IMG/VR virus record: IMGVR_UViG_3300020583_000477
Span: 1 to 21,595 of that record
From: a virus
Strand: one strand, 5' to 3'
Length of the DNA: 21,595 bases
Below, in pieces: positions 7,553-14,570 of this stretch. The translations under genes were made by a program, and so were the position numbers. The notes below the pieces were generated by a model. The model was not told the DNA's origin. It ran no database searches and saw only the letters and a list, made by a program, of their open reading frames with translations. Numbering within the stretch: the stretch's first letter is position 1; every line of letters starts with the position of its first letter.

Positions 7553-7569
7553 ATTCTATGAGGTAGAAT
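7553..7569. promoter_or_regulatory. Short dyad upstream of a small gene, possible operator
   Basis: ATTCTA-TGAGG-TAGAAT is a 6-bp dyad 15 bases before the small gene at 7585. It may be an operator or part of a promoter region, but a 6-bp dyad is easily found by chance. Confidence 0.25.
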
Positions 7570-7584
7570 CACCGGTTATCTCAA

Positions 7585-7755
7585 ATGACCAAAGAAATGC
7601 GTCGCGCAATCCTTGATCTCGCAAAGAGCGTAGAGCGGAATACTCCGCGTATCACGAAGATTCTCGCCAAGCGTGGAAAGAAGCCGGATCCGGTGCTCGT
7701 GTTTGTGGCGGCTCAGTATTTCGACTGCCTCAACCGTCTTGCCAAAGAAAAATAA
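7585..7755 (+). CDS. Small basic hypothetical protein (56 aa)
   Basis: A 56-residue Lys/Arg-rich protein, MTKEMRRAILDLAKSVERNT at the start and YFDCLNRLAKEK at the end. It looks like two or three short amphipathic helices. A real small gene is supported by sensible amino acid composition, a complete ATG-to-TAA frame and its place at the head of a cluster of other non-structural genes. No Shine-Dalgarno is obvious and no family is recognised. A small regulator or nucleic-acid-binding protein is possible but unsupported. Confidence 0.5.
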   Translation: MTKEMRRAILDLAKSVERNTPRITKILAKRGKKPDPVLVFVAAQYFDCLNRLAKEK

Positions 7756-7817
7756 GTTCCGTCTCCGATTGGACGGTAGGGATCCGCAATTCTCAACTAG
7801 TTAAGATAGCTTTGTCG

Positions 7818-7846
7818 TTGACCCAAGTCGACGTGCTTGCTAACCT
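7818..7846 (+). promoter_or_regulatory. Possible promoter for the small membrane-protein cluster
   Basis: TTGACC and TAACCT are separated by 17 bases, giving a good -35 and a weak -10. The -10 ends nine bases before the ATG at 7856, so a transcript from here would be nearly leaderless. That fits the absence of a Shine-Dalgarno. Confidence 0.25.
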
Positions 7847-7855
7847 TTCGAGTCA

Positions 7856-8122
7856 ATGAGCTGGTCAGACTGGTGTGACGTCAAGGGCCTTCAGGCCATC
7901 GCTAAACATACCGGCTTGTGTGCTGCAGCAATCGTTTCGTTTATCGTTGTTCATTGGCTGGTTCTCTGGGGACTCGGACCAGGATTGTTGTCAACACTTG
8001 TGGAGTCCCTTGAGAGGTTCCTGATCGCAGCCCTCTTTCTGGTTTTCGTTATCAAGATAGGGTACGATTTCATCAGGGAGATTTGGCGCAATGTCCGCGA
8101 CAAGAACATCGTTCTGGCGTGA
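7856..8122 (+). CDS. Small membrane protein, two TM segments
   Basis: An 88-residue protein with a hydrophilic N-terminus (about residues 1-18), two membrane-spanning stretches (about 20-42, AAAIVSFIVVHWLVLWGLG, and about 52-70, FLIAALFLVFVIKIGYDF) and a short charged tail. It overlaps the start of the next membrane-protein gene by 32 bases in another frame, suggesting coupled translation. Family not recognised. Paired small membrane proteins next to a soluble partner are common among phage morons and exclusion factors, but nothing in the sequence proves that here. Confidence 0.6.
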   Translation: MSWSDWCDVKGLQAIAKHTGLCAAAIVSFIVVHWLVLWGLGPGLLSTLVESLERFLIAALFLVFVIKIGYDFIREIWRNVRDKNIVLA

Positions 8123-8516
8123 TGCGCGCGACCTGTACGTCCTGTACGTGATTGCAGGTGTTGCCACCATACCCGCTGGCTTGGTTTATGCCATTCTTGC
8201 CGCAAACAACTTGGAACGATGGTGGACGGCGATCCCGCTCTTGGCCTTTGCGGTCGTTTCGGCTTTGCTGGCTTGGTCATTTTGCGAACGACGGTGGTTC
8301 TCGATCCAGAGTGAACACGCCCCTCCGGCCCCAAGCATATTGGTATACGAGATGTCTCCACTTGGTGCACGCGTAGTACCAGCGCCCGCTGCCGCGGTCG
8401 CGTTCGTTGGTATCCTCACCCTTGGGTCCGCGGTGAACGGAATAACTGTCCAGGCATCAACGGACATCAAGTCGATGGCGGGAACAGAGACTGCATTTTT
8501 CCATCACAATTTTTGA
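8091..8516 (+). CDS. Membrane protein of unknown function
   Basis: A 141-residue protein with membrane segments at about residues 17-37 (VLYVIAGVATIPAGLVYAIL), 44-62 (WWTAIPLLAFAVVSALLAW) and probably 98-116 (AAAVAFVGILTLGSAVNGI), with a charged stretch between the second and third. It starts inside the preceding membrane-protein gene and ends four bases before the next gene, so the three genes form a tight operon. The last 25 residues are polar. No family recognised; the start could be later than the ATG used here. Confidence 0.58.
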   Translation: MSATRTSFWRDARDLYVLYVIAGVATIPAGLVYAILAANNLERWWTAIPLLAFAVVSALLAWSFCERRWFSIQSEHAPPAPSILVYEMSPLGARVVPAPAAAVAFVGILTLGSAVNGITVQASTDIKSMAGTETAFFHHNF

Positions 8517-8520
8517 GACT

Positions 8521-8937
8521 ATGCACTTCCCGTCAATTCGCCATTGCCTCGTTTGTGAGGAAGTGCGTCCCGAGTTGATGGGCAAGTCGTCTATTCTTGG
8601 GTTCTACGGTGTCACGCCGAACGTCAACCTGATTGTCCAAGATCTGACGAAGCCGATTGAGAGGCTTTCCTTTTTGCTAATTTGTGAGCCTGGCGAGGGC
8701 AATCATAAGGTAATCGTTAGAATTGAAGGCCCGAACGGTGAAACAGTGTTCACGGCACCAGAGGCGGACTTCTCCTTTCCGCCGTCACAACAGCCTGTAA
8801 ACGTCGTTATCGGTATTGCCCCGGTACAATTCCCGACGACTGGGCGTTACCGATTTGTCCTCGTAGTAAACGGAGATGAGCGGTTCCACACTTTTTTCGA
8901 GATTCAGCATGCAGGCATTTCCAAGGCTTCGCAGTAG
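8521..8937 (+). CDS. DUF6941-like soluble protein
   Basis: A 138-residue protein with the layout I associate with the DUF6941 family. It has an early CxxxRxExxGKxSIxGxYG-type segment (here CEEVRPELMGKSSILGFYG, about residues 12-30). A beta-sandwich-like body follows with a Gly-rich turn (IEGPNGETVF) and a closing GRYRFVLVVNG strand pair. The function of that family is unknown to me. It follows the membrane protein gene by four bases and is probably in the same transcript. The family assignment is from memory of the pattern and needs a profile search. Confidence 0.5.
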   Translation: MHFPSIRHCLVCEEVRPELMGKSSILGFYGVTPNVNLIVQDLTKPIERLSFLLICEPGEGNHKVIVRIEGPNGETVFTAPEADFSFPPSQQPVNVVIGIAPVQFPTTGRYRFVLVVNGDERFHTFFEIQHAGISKASQ

Positions 8938-8991
8938 CGCCTCAGTCCATCAGCATTGCTAACCTGCGATTTCGGTCCATTTTTTCATTTG

Positions 8992-9537
8992 ATGAAAGTT
9001 ATTCGAGAAACGCACGACGCGCCGGCGGACGTGGCGCGCGAGCTGGCGCTTGCCGGCGGCTTGAACCTTTTTGGCGAGCCGATTTACCGCGCGGTTTGGG
9101 GATGGTCGCGGCTGGATTGGATTGGCGGGAAGTGGGAAGACCGCGACGCGGCGGGGAATCTGGTGCGCGAAGTGGTCGAGCTGAGGCGCGAGCCGAAGTA
9201 TGCGCCGCACGATCGCTGGCATATCGAGCGGTGGATGCCGGCGGAGAGTTACGGATCTCCTGCCGAGTGGCGCGCGCAAACGCTCGAGATTGCGAATGGG
9301 CGGAGCGTTCTGGCGCTTGGGCCGTATCCTTCGCGCGGTGATTACGAGCATTGCTTCACGCTCGAGGGGCCACGCGGCGAATTCGTGCAACTGACGCCGG
9401 CGGTCGCGCGGCACATCGCGCGCGCGATCGAGACGAGCCGCACCGCGCCGCGCGCGAAAAAGCGGGAAGCGCTCGAGGACCGCTCGCGTCGCGAAGAGCG
9501 GGAGTACGACGCCTGGGCGGAAGCGGTCTTGCAGTGA
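8992..9537 (+). CDS. Phage structural-module protein of unknown function
   Basis: A 181-residue soluble protein. Residues 20-80 are dense in Trp, Asp, Glu and Arg (YRAVWGWSRLDWIGGKWEDR, later HDRWHIERWMPAESYGSP). The C-terminal third is a charged helix (REALEDRSRREEREYDAWAE). I recall similar proteins in structural clusters of uncultured phages, without a known role. Its codon use returns to the GC-rich style of the structural genes, unlike the block just before it. ATG at 8992 is preferred to the in-frame TTG at 8956, which lies inside the 10-bp repeat. No strong Shine-Dalgarno is visible. Confidence 0.62.
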   Translation: MKVIRETHDAPADVARELALAGGLNLFGEPIYRAVWGWSRLDWIGGKWEDRDAAGNLVREVVELRREPKYAPHDRWHIERWMPAESYGSPAEWRAQTLEIANGRSVLALGPYPSRGDYEHCFTLEGPRGEFVQLTPAVARHIARAIETSRTAPRAKKREALEDRSRREEREYDAWAEAVLQ

Positions 9538-9559
9538 GTGGTGCGGGGGAAAAGATTGA

Positions 9560-9711
9560 ATCCACAGATGAACACAGATTCACACTGATAAAGGCAAAGA
9601 CAAGCAAAGACAAAGCAAAGACAAAGCAAAGACAAGGGCAAAGAAGGAGATTGGGAGTCGTCCGCTTTGTGGTTTGGTTTGATCAGTGTGCATCTGTGTT
9701 TATCTGTGGAT
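9560..9711. repeat. Inverted repeat pair (family C)
   Basis: The left arm at 9560-9593 and right arm at 9681-9711 carry the same CACAGAT/ATCTGTG units as the pair at 6848-6970. The copy lies between two structural genes, and the space between its arms holds a short tandem repeat. Confidence 0.85.
9594..9636. repeat. Four tandem copies of an 11-base unit
   Basis: GCAAAGACAAA-type units start at 9594, 9604, 9615 and 9626, nearly identical, followed by a degenerate copy. The array is purine-rich and sits between the arms of a family C inverted repeat. Length variation between strains would be expected. Confidence 0.8.
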
Positions 9712-9730
9712 AGCGTATAGATGGCGGTCC

Positions 9731-9736
9731 GAGGAG
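9731..9736 (+). promoter_or_regulatory. Shine-Dalgarno deciding the zinc-ribbon gene start
   Basis: GAGGAG lies eight bases before ATG 9745. It lies inside the frame of the upstream in-frame ATG at 9721, so the later start is preferred. Confidence 0.7.
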
Positions 9737-9744
9737 AAAATCAC

Positions 9745-10359
9745 ATGCCAACCGAAACCGCAGTGATTGCCAACATCACTGACCAGCGCTACATGGCGAG
9801 CCGGATGTACGGCACATTTCAGATTGCCGCTTGCGGGGAAGGTGAGCCGTTCGCGCTGACTCGCATCACCTCGCGCACCGCTGTGATGGACTACGGCGAC
9901 AAGCGCACGCTGCCGCTCCCGATCTCGGCGCGCGACATTGCCGAGGACATTTGCCGCGAGATTAATTCGGACGCGGGCGAGAAAAGCTTCCTCGGTGTGT
10001 TTGTGTGCGCCGGCGAGGCCCCGACCGAGGCCGAGCTTCGGAGCGCGCAGGAGAAACTCGACGACTTCTGCCGGGCGCTGGTGGCCGCGGCGGACCGCGA
10101 GTGGGAGCGGTCGCACTCGTTTCTTTTCATTCACGATCTGCAACGGCGCGCTGCAAAGCGTTTGGGCGTTGAGAAAGAGTGGCACTACCAGGCGCGCGAG
10201 ACCGAGGAGTGCCCCGGCTGCGGCGAGCGCGTGAAACCGGGTGTGGCGGTGTGCAAATCGTGCCACGCAATTCTGAATCGCGAGAAAGCGCTTGCGCTCG
10301 GGCTGATGCAGCCCACGCCAGCGGCCGATGCGCGCCCAGCGGCGCTCCGCGCTAAGTAG
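9745..10359 (+). CDS. Zinc-ribbon protein of the structural module, unknown function
   Basis: A 204-residue protein. The N-terminal two thirds form a soluble alpha/beta-looking domain with a helix-rich middle (EAELRSAQEKLDDFCRALVA). Near the C-terminus lies a zinc ribbon with two CxxC pairs (CPGCGERVKPGVAVCKSC, about residues 156-173), then an Ala/Pro-rich tail. Zinc ribbons of this size stabilise small domains or contact protein partners or nucleic acid; no catalytic motif is visible. The gene precedes the tail spike. Its TAG stop belongs to the REP-like repeat that follows (10357-10359), so the last residues before it may be repeat-proximal rather than ancestral. Confidence 0.6.
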   Translation: MPTETAVIANITDQRYMASRMYGTFQIAACGEGEPFALTRITSRTAVMDYGDKRTLPLPISARDIAEDICREINSDAGEKSFLGVFVCAGEAPTEAELRSAQEKLDDFCRALVAAADREWERSHSFLFIHDLQRRAAKRLGVEKEWHYQARETEECPGCGERVKPGVAVCKSCHAILNREKALALGLMQPTPAADARPAALRAK

Positions 10360-10510
10360 GACAGGCTTCAGCCTGTTGGGTTCCAGTGGATCTTGGCACG
10401 GATGTGAATTGGGCCGCCTGTGTGACGTCCAGTCCCACCTCTAAGTGCGAGCACCGTAGGCGCAGCCCGAGAACGCTTACGGAAACCAACAGGCTGTAAG
10501 CCTGTGCTAC
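10356..10510. repeat. REP-like inverted repeat pair (family A) overlapping a stop codon
   Basis: The left arm at 10356-10380 and right arm at 10486-10510 face each other over about 105 bases. The first GTAG of the left arm supplies the stop of the zinc-ribbon gene. The right arm has the variant end GTGCTAC, as in the portal copy at 3008-3031. The rest of the gap to 10572 holds only a ribosome binding site (GAGGA at 10564-10568). Confidence 0.85.
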
Positions 10511-10572
10511 GTGAACCCCTTCGCAGTATCGAACCAGCTAAATAGAAAACGATATTTCCTCTCGAGGAATTC

Positions 10573-13500
10573 ATGGACATGGACGGACTGAAACAATTTT
10601 CTCGGCATGCGTGCGCGCGCGCTTTGCGCATCAGCGCCACCGCCGCGCTCACCGCGATCGTTTTCGCCATCTCCGGCGCGACCGCCTTCGCGCAAGGTTC
10701 GCGCAAGGATGACATTGTGTTCAACGCGCAAGGGCGGCCGATGGCGGGCGCGACCGTGCGCGTTTGCACTTCGACGGCGACGGGACAGCCGTGCTCGCCG
10801 CTCGCGCTGATTTACTCAGACCCCGCGCTCACGCAGGCGCTCGCGAACCCCACCACCACGGACGGCATGGGGAACTACACGTTCTACGCCGCTCCGGGGC
10901 GCTACGAAATTGAAATCAGCGGGCCGAACATCATTACGAAACAACTCCCCAACGTGATCCTGCCGAACGATCCCAGCACTCCGACGTTCACCACGGTCAC
11001 GACGACCAGCGGGATCTCCGCGTTTTCGCTTTCGCTCTCGGGAAATCTAACGGTGAATGGATCGGCGGCGGTCACCGGCACGCTCTTCGTTGGCGGCGCT
11101 CCGGTGCCCTCGACCACCCAGGACAATCAGTGGACCGCCTCGCAGCGCTTCAAAGGCGCCGATCCGTGGCGCGATATCACGGCCTACATGCCGCCAGGCG
11201 GCTGCGACCAATCGGCGTCGAACTTCACGCGCGAGGTTGGGACGATCAATGCGAGCTCAACCTCGCTCAGCCTCACCTACGACAACAATTTCAAGAACGG
11301 CTGCGGCATCTTCGTCTACGGCGCCGGGCCGGCATCCACGCTGGCGACGCCCGCGCAGGGGGCCGCGCCCAGCCCCAACGTGATTGGCGCCACCGGATCG
11401 ACTACCGTGCACTACCGAGTGGCGGCGATCGACGCGAACTTCGGCACATCCGCCGCGAGCTCGCCGATCACAATCGCCACGGCGCCCGTGACGCGCACGC
11501 CGACCAACTACGTCGGCGTGTACTGGACCTCGGTAGCCAACGCCGCCGGCTATCTTGTCTACACGGACCAGAACGGCGGCGGCACGTACGTGCCCCTCGG
11601 CTATTCGTTTTCCTGCTCGGGGTTCGTTGCGGGATTCACCTGCGGAATTATCGACAAGGGAACCGAGACGAACACGTGGACCGGCTTCAGCGCATTTTGG
11701 CCCACGACGCCGCCGGCCGCAGTCACCAATCAAGCGCTGATCACCACGATTGTTTCCGGCGCGGGAACGACCAGCCTGGTGCTTGCCGCGTCGGCAACAA
11801 ACTCCGTGAGCAGTGTCTTCACCTATGCCGACCAAAGCATGTTCATCAAGCAGGCGCTTTCCGACGCCTCGAACGATGGCAGCCCGCAAATTACCAACAA
11901 GGGCAGCGTCTACATCCCCGAAGGCTTGTGGTTTTTGTCGACGATTCCGTTTCCTTCCTCCGGAGCGAGCGGCGTCAAGATCATTTTGAACGGGGCGATC
12001 AACCTCTTCGGCCTGCCGATCGAAGGCCCTCTGGCGAGCGCCGGAACCTCCGGGCAGATCTCGATCACCGGAATAAGCGGGGGATACACGACGAGCGACT
12101 GGACATTTTCGTGCAGCCAGATCAACGGGTACGGCTCGCTCGGCGCTCTGTTTGTCACATTTGGCGCGGGGAGCGGACTCGATCTTTCGCACGTGTGCCT
12201 CAACTCCGGACAAACCGGCATCGTGCAAGGCTCGCAGGGAGACATTACGACGCAGGATGTTTCTTTCAGCGTCAACGGAAGCGGGCCGATGCTACAGGTG
12301 GACAACAACGCATTCTTCAGCCTGTTTGACCGCACCAATTGGAACGACTCCGCGAACAACAGCAACAATCAAATTCCCGCCATCTGGTTCCTGGGGTTGA
12401 CGAACAGCGGCCATACCAGCGTGTTTGATTTTCGCGACAATGCGTTCATCAGCCACACGATTCGCGTGGACGAAGTGTTCCCCTCGGGCGGCGGGCCGTT
12501 CGGCGATTTCGTGTTTGACGGCCTGACGGACATCGAGGACAACTGGGACCTGGGCTTCATCAATCTTGCAACGTGCACCGCCCCGGGCACCATCTCGCTC
12601 GACAATGTGGTCACGGGAGACGTCATGGCGGCGAGCCAGTCTCTCATGTACAGCTCGTCCACCTGCGGCGCGCTTACCGGGAACAACATTTTCGTTCACG
12701 GCCAGACCGTGGGATTCTCGCAACTCGTCGGCTCGTCTGTTAACTCGGGGAATCCGGTAGCGTGCCGAGACTGGGTTTACGACAGCCCGAACGGCGGAGG
12801 CAGCGGAAACCAAAGCATCGGTTACTGGGGGAATATTTTCGGCACCTATTCGGGATGCGACCTGGGAATTACGCAAATCGGCGTTGACGTGCAGACCACT
12901 GAAGTGCTGACCAGCGGAGGCAACGACTCGTCCGGTCCCGCGGGCGAACAGATCATCGGCCACGTCTTCCGGCGGCCGCAGGGCACGGTCACGGGCACCG
13001 GTTCGGGCTCGCTTTCTGCGGCGACATACTATTTCAAGATTACGGTGGTCGATGTGGCGGGCCGCGAATCCGCGCCCAGCCCGGAGTTCTCGCAGACCGT
13101 GGGCGCGTCCAGCTCGATCAGCCTGTCCGCGACGACCGGGATCTATTTTCCCGCGAGCTGCAATTTTTACTTTGGCACGAGCGCCGGCGCCGAAGTCGAT
13201 TACTTCAACTCAACGACCGTGACGAACGGGACGTGCACCTTCACACTGGCGACCACTTCCGGCGAGATTGCGAAGTCACCCGCGCCGGTGGGCAATGCCA
13301 TGCGGTCCTGGCTTTCCGAGGAAAACAATGCGAGCTCGTGTCTCTTTTGCGGGTTGAGCGGAGGGCTTGGAACCGGCTTTCTGGGCGTCAATCTGACGGC
13401 CGCGCAATACGCCGCGCCTCCAACGGGCGTGCAGTTTCCGGTCAACGCCGGAGTCCACAGCTACAAGTTCTTCTCCGCGTCGGAAACTTCGGCGCCGACG

Positions 13501-14043
13501 GGAGTGGCCGGCGTCGATCAGCTGTACGCCGACTCAACGGCGCATCGCTGGAAGAAAATCGAGAACAATGGCCCCGCGCAGCCCGTGGCGGCCGCAGACA
13601 GTTCGGCTTGCGCGTATCAAGGGCCGTTGTCTGCGGTAACGGGAACCGGCGCAGCGGCTACGTACTTTACATGTACCCTCCCTGCAGGGGTGATGGGCGC
13701 GGGGCAGGGAATCATCATCACCGCCGTGGCCAAGCATACGACCGGCACGGGCGCCATTACCTACACGCTTTCTTTCGGCGGGACTTCGACGACGGCGGCG
13801 TCGCCTTCCGGCTCGGCCAATCAGCTCGAGCGCGTCACCTACCTGGTGATGAACAATCCCGGCTCGACGAGCGCGCAAACCATTTCCACCGTGGCGCAGG
13901 ACAGCAGCGGCGGCACCAACTCGATCAAGCTGGACACCGCGGCGGTCAGTACCACGTCCGCGGTGACGATCAACTTGCAATTCAACGTGGCCAGCACCGA
14001 CGCGATTACGCCGGAAATGTTCCTGGTGGAATTGAAGCAGTAG
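10573..14043 (+). CDS. Tail spike/fibre-like protein with apparent N-terminal signal peptide
   Basis: A 1156-residue, Ser/Thr/Gly/Asn-rich beta protein. Residues 1-40 read as a signal peptide: basic stretch (ARALRI), hydrophobic core (TAALTAIVFAISG) and AFA before Gln41. Residues 44-135 form a carboxypeptidase-regulatory/prealbumin-like beta domain (VFNAQGRPMAGATVRVC, GNYTFYAAPGRYEIEISG). FN3-like segments follow at about 275-345 and 805-897. Between them, about 430-800, is a region with many short strands and Asn/Ser turns, including VYIPEGLWFLSTIPFPSSG, compatible with a parallel beta-helix as in tail spikes that bind or cleave surface glycans. The last 200 residues contain a GVDQLYADSTAHRWKKI segment and a beta-sandwich-like end. 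No catalytic residues could be assigned. A secreted host protein is the alternative, but the location favours a virion protein. Confidence 0.68.
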   Translation: MDMDGLKQFSRHACARALRISATAALTAIVFAISGATAFAQGSRKDDIVFNAQGRPMAGATVRVCTSTATGQPCSPLALIYSDPALTQALANPTTTDGMGNYTFYAAPGRYEIEISGPNIITKQLPNVILPNDPSTPTFTTVTTTSGISAFSLSLSGNLTVNGSAAVTGTLFVGGAPVPSTTQDNQWTASQRFKGADPWRDITAYMPPGGCDQSASNFTREVGTINASSTSLSLTYDNNFKNGCGIFVYGAGPASTLATPAQGAAPSPNVIGATGSTTVHYRVAAIDANFGTSAASSPITIATAPVTRTPTNYVGVYWTSVANAAGYLVYTDQNGGGTYVPLGYSFSCSGFVAGFTCGIIDKGTETNTWTGFSAFWPTTPPAAVTNQALITTIVSGAGTTSLVLAASATNSVSSVFTYADQSMFIKQALSDASNDGSPQITNKGSVYIPEGLWFLSTIPFPSSGASGVKIILNGAINLFGLPIEGPLASAGTSGQISITGISGGYTTSDWTFSCSQINGYGSLGALFVTFGAGSGLDLSHVCLNSGQTGIVQGSQGDITTQDVSFSVNGSGPMLQVDNNAFFSLFDRTNWNDSANNSNNQIPAIWFLGLTNSGHTSVFDFRDNAFISHTIRVDEVFPSGGGPFGDFVFDGLTDIEDNWDLGFINLATCTAPGTISLDNVVTGDVMAASQSLMYSSSTCGALTGNNIFVHGQTVGFSQLVGSSVNSGNPVACRDWVYDSPNGGGSGNQSIGYWGNIFGTYSGCDLGITQIGVDVQTTEVLTSGGNDSSGPAGEQIIGHVFRRPQGTVTGTGSGSLSAATYYFKITVVDVAGRESAPSPEFSQTVGASSSISLSATTGIYFPASCNFYFGTSAGAEVDYFNSTTVTNGTCTFTLATTSGEIAKSPAPVGNAMRSWLSEENNASSCLFCGLSGGLGTGFLGVNLTAAQYAAPPTGVQFPVNAGVHSYKFFSASETSAPTGVAGVDQLYADSTAHRWKKIENNGPAQPVAAADSSACAYQGPLSAVTGTGAAATYFTCTLPAGVMGAGQGIIITAVAKHTTGTGAITYTLSFGGTSTTAASPSGSANQLERVTYLVMNNPGSTSAQTISTVAQDSSGGTNSIKLDTAAVSTTSAVTINLQFNVASTDAITPEMFLVELKQ

Positions 14044-14075
14044 GTAGACCTCAATTCTCTTCATCGCGCAGCCCC

Positions 14076-14118
14076 CCACTTTTGTCATTCCTCGCTGCGC
14101 TCGGAATGACAAAAGTGG
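14076..14118. terminator. Strong hairpin after the tail spike, possible terminator and dispersed repeat
   Basis: A 16-bp perfect stem (14076-14091 with 14103-14118, outer end CCACTTTTGTCATTCC) closes an 11-base loop, 33 bases after the tail-spike stop. It has no downstream T tract but could still end or protect the transcript. The GTCATTCC/GGAATGAC core also looks like a dispersed palindromic repeat, and a third GGAATGAC lies at 14167-14174. Confidence 0.6.
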
Positions 14119-14188
14119 AGTCTAGGCGAGCATTGCGTCCGTGCTACCAGCTGCCTCGATTCCGCCGGAATGACGGAGATCACACTCC

Positions 14189-14425
14189 ATGAGTGCGTGG
14201 ACGAATTTTCAAGTGTGGTGGCGCGGGCTGCTTGCCGCGGCGATCGCCGGGGGCGCGAACGGCGTGATCACCGGCTTCGCGGCGGTCGGAATCGATCCGC
14301 AGCATTTCAATCTGCAAGCCGGGCTGCGCTCGACGCTGGCCATTGCCGGTGTGAGCGCGGTGATGTCCGGCATCATCGGCGTTGCGGCGTATCTGAAGCA
14401 GTCACCGCTGCCGCAAGGGCCGTGA
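14189..14425 (+). CDS. Holin-like two-TM membrane protein
   Basis: A 78-residue protein starting MSAWTNFQVWWRGL, with two Gly/Ala-rich membrane segments (about residues 14-36, LAAAIAGGANGVITGFAAVG, and about 46-66, STLAIAGVSAVMSGIIGVAA) and a short polar tail (YLKQSPLPQGP). Size, two segments and location after the tail spike fit a small phage holin, which would permeabilise the inner membrane at lysis. No endolysin gene is next to it, so this stays a proposal. GGAG lies ten bases upstream of the ATG. The gene sits between two repeat-filled gaps. Confidence 0.58.
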   Translation: MSAWTNFQVWWRGLLAAAIAGGANGVITGFAAVGIDPQHFNLQAGLRSTLAIAGVSAVMSGIIGVAAYLKQSPLPQGP

Positions 14426-14561
14426 CTCGTGGTTCGTGGCCCGTGATCCGTGTGAACGTGCGCCGGCACCGGCCTTCCCAATATTTTCACGTGGCCCGTG
14501 ACATGGGTCGCGAGCCACGAATTCACGTCACGGGCCACGGATCACGGGCCACGGACCACGG
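14422..14561. repeat. Inverted repeat cluster (family D) overlapping the next ribosome binding site
   Basis: GTGGCCCGTGATCCGTG-type units on the left (14422-14460) face CACGGATCACGGGCCACGG-type units on the right (14515-14561), with a further unit near 14489. The right-hand end runs into the GGAGA used by the next gene, so the repeat supplies part of its ribosome binding site. Confidence 0.8.
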
Positions 14562-14564
14562 AGA
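14560..14564 (+). promoter_or_regulatory. Shine-Dalgarno formed at the edge of a repeat
   Basis: GGAGA lies six bases before ATG 14571, and its first bases are the end of the family D repeat. A stem between the repeat arms could mask or expose it. Confidence 0.5.
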
Positions 14565-14570
14565 CTTCTC

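Larger units (their letters stand above)
7837..8965. other. Cargo block bounded by a 10-bp direct repeat
   Basis: TTGCTAACCT occurs at 7837-7846 and again at 8956-8965. The two copies flank the three genes at 7856-8937, which have less GC-biased codons than the structural genes around them. The repeat could be a recombination or insertion footprint, but ten bases are short enough to match by chance. Confidence 0.3.

Noticed and set aside
11130-12329. Plus-strand 399-residue open frame inside the tail-spike gene
   Set aside because: Composition dominated by Arg, His and Gln, as expected from a shifted frame of a Ser/Thr/Gly-rich gene.
14076-14118. Canonical Rho-independent terminator
   Set aside because: The stem is strong, but no T tract follows and the core resembles a dispersed repeat; kept only as a possible terminator.
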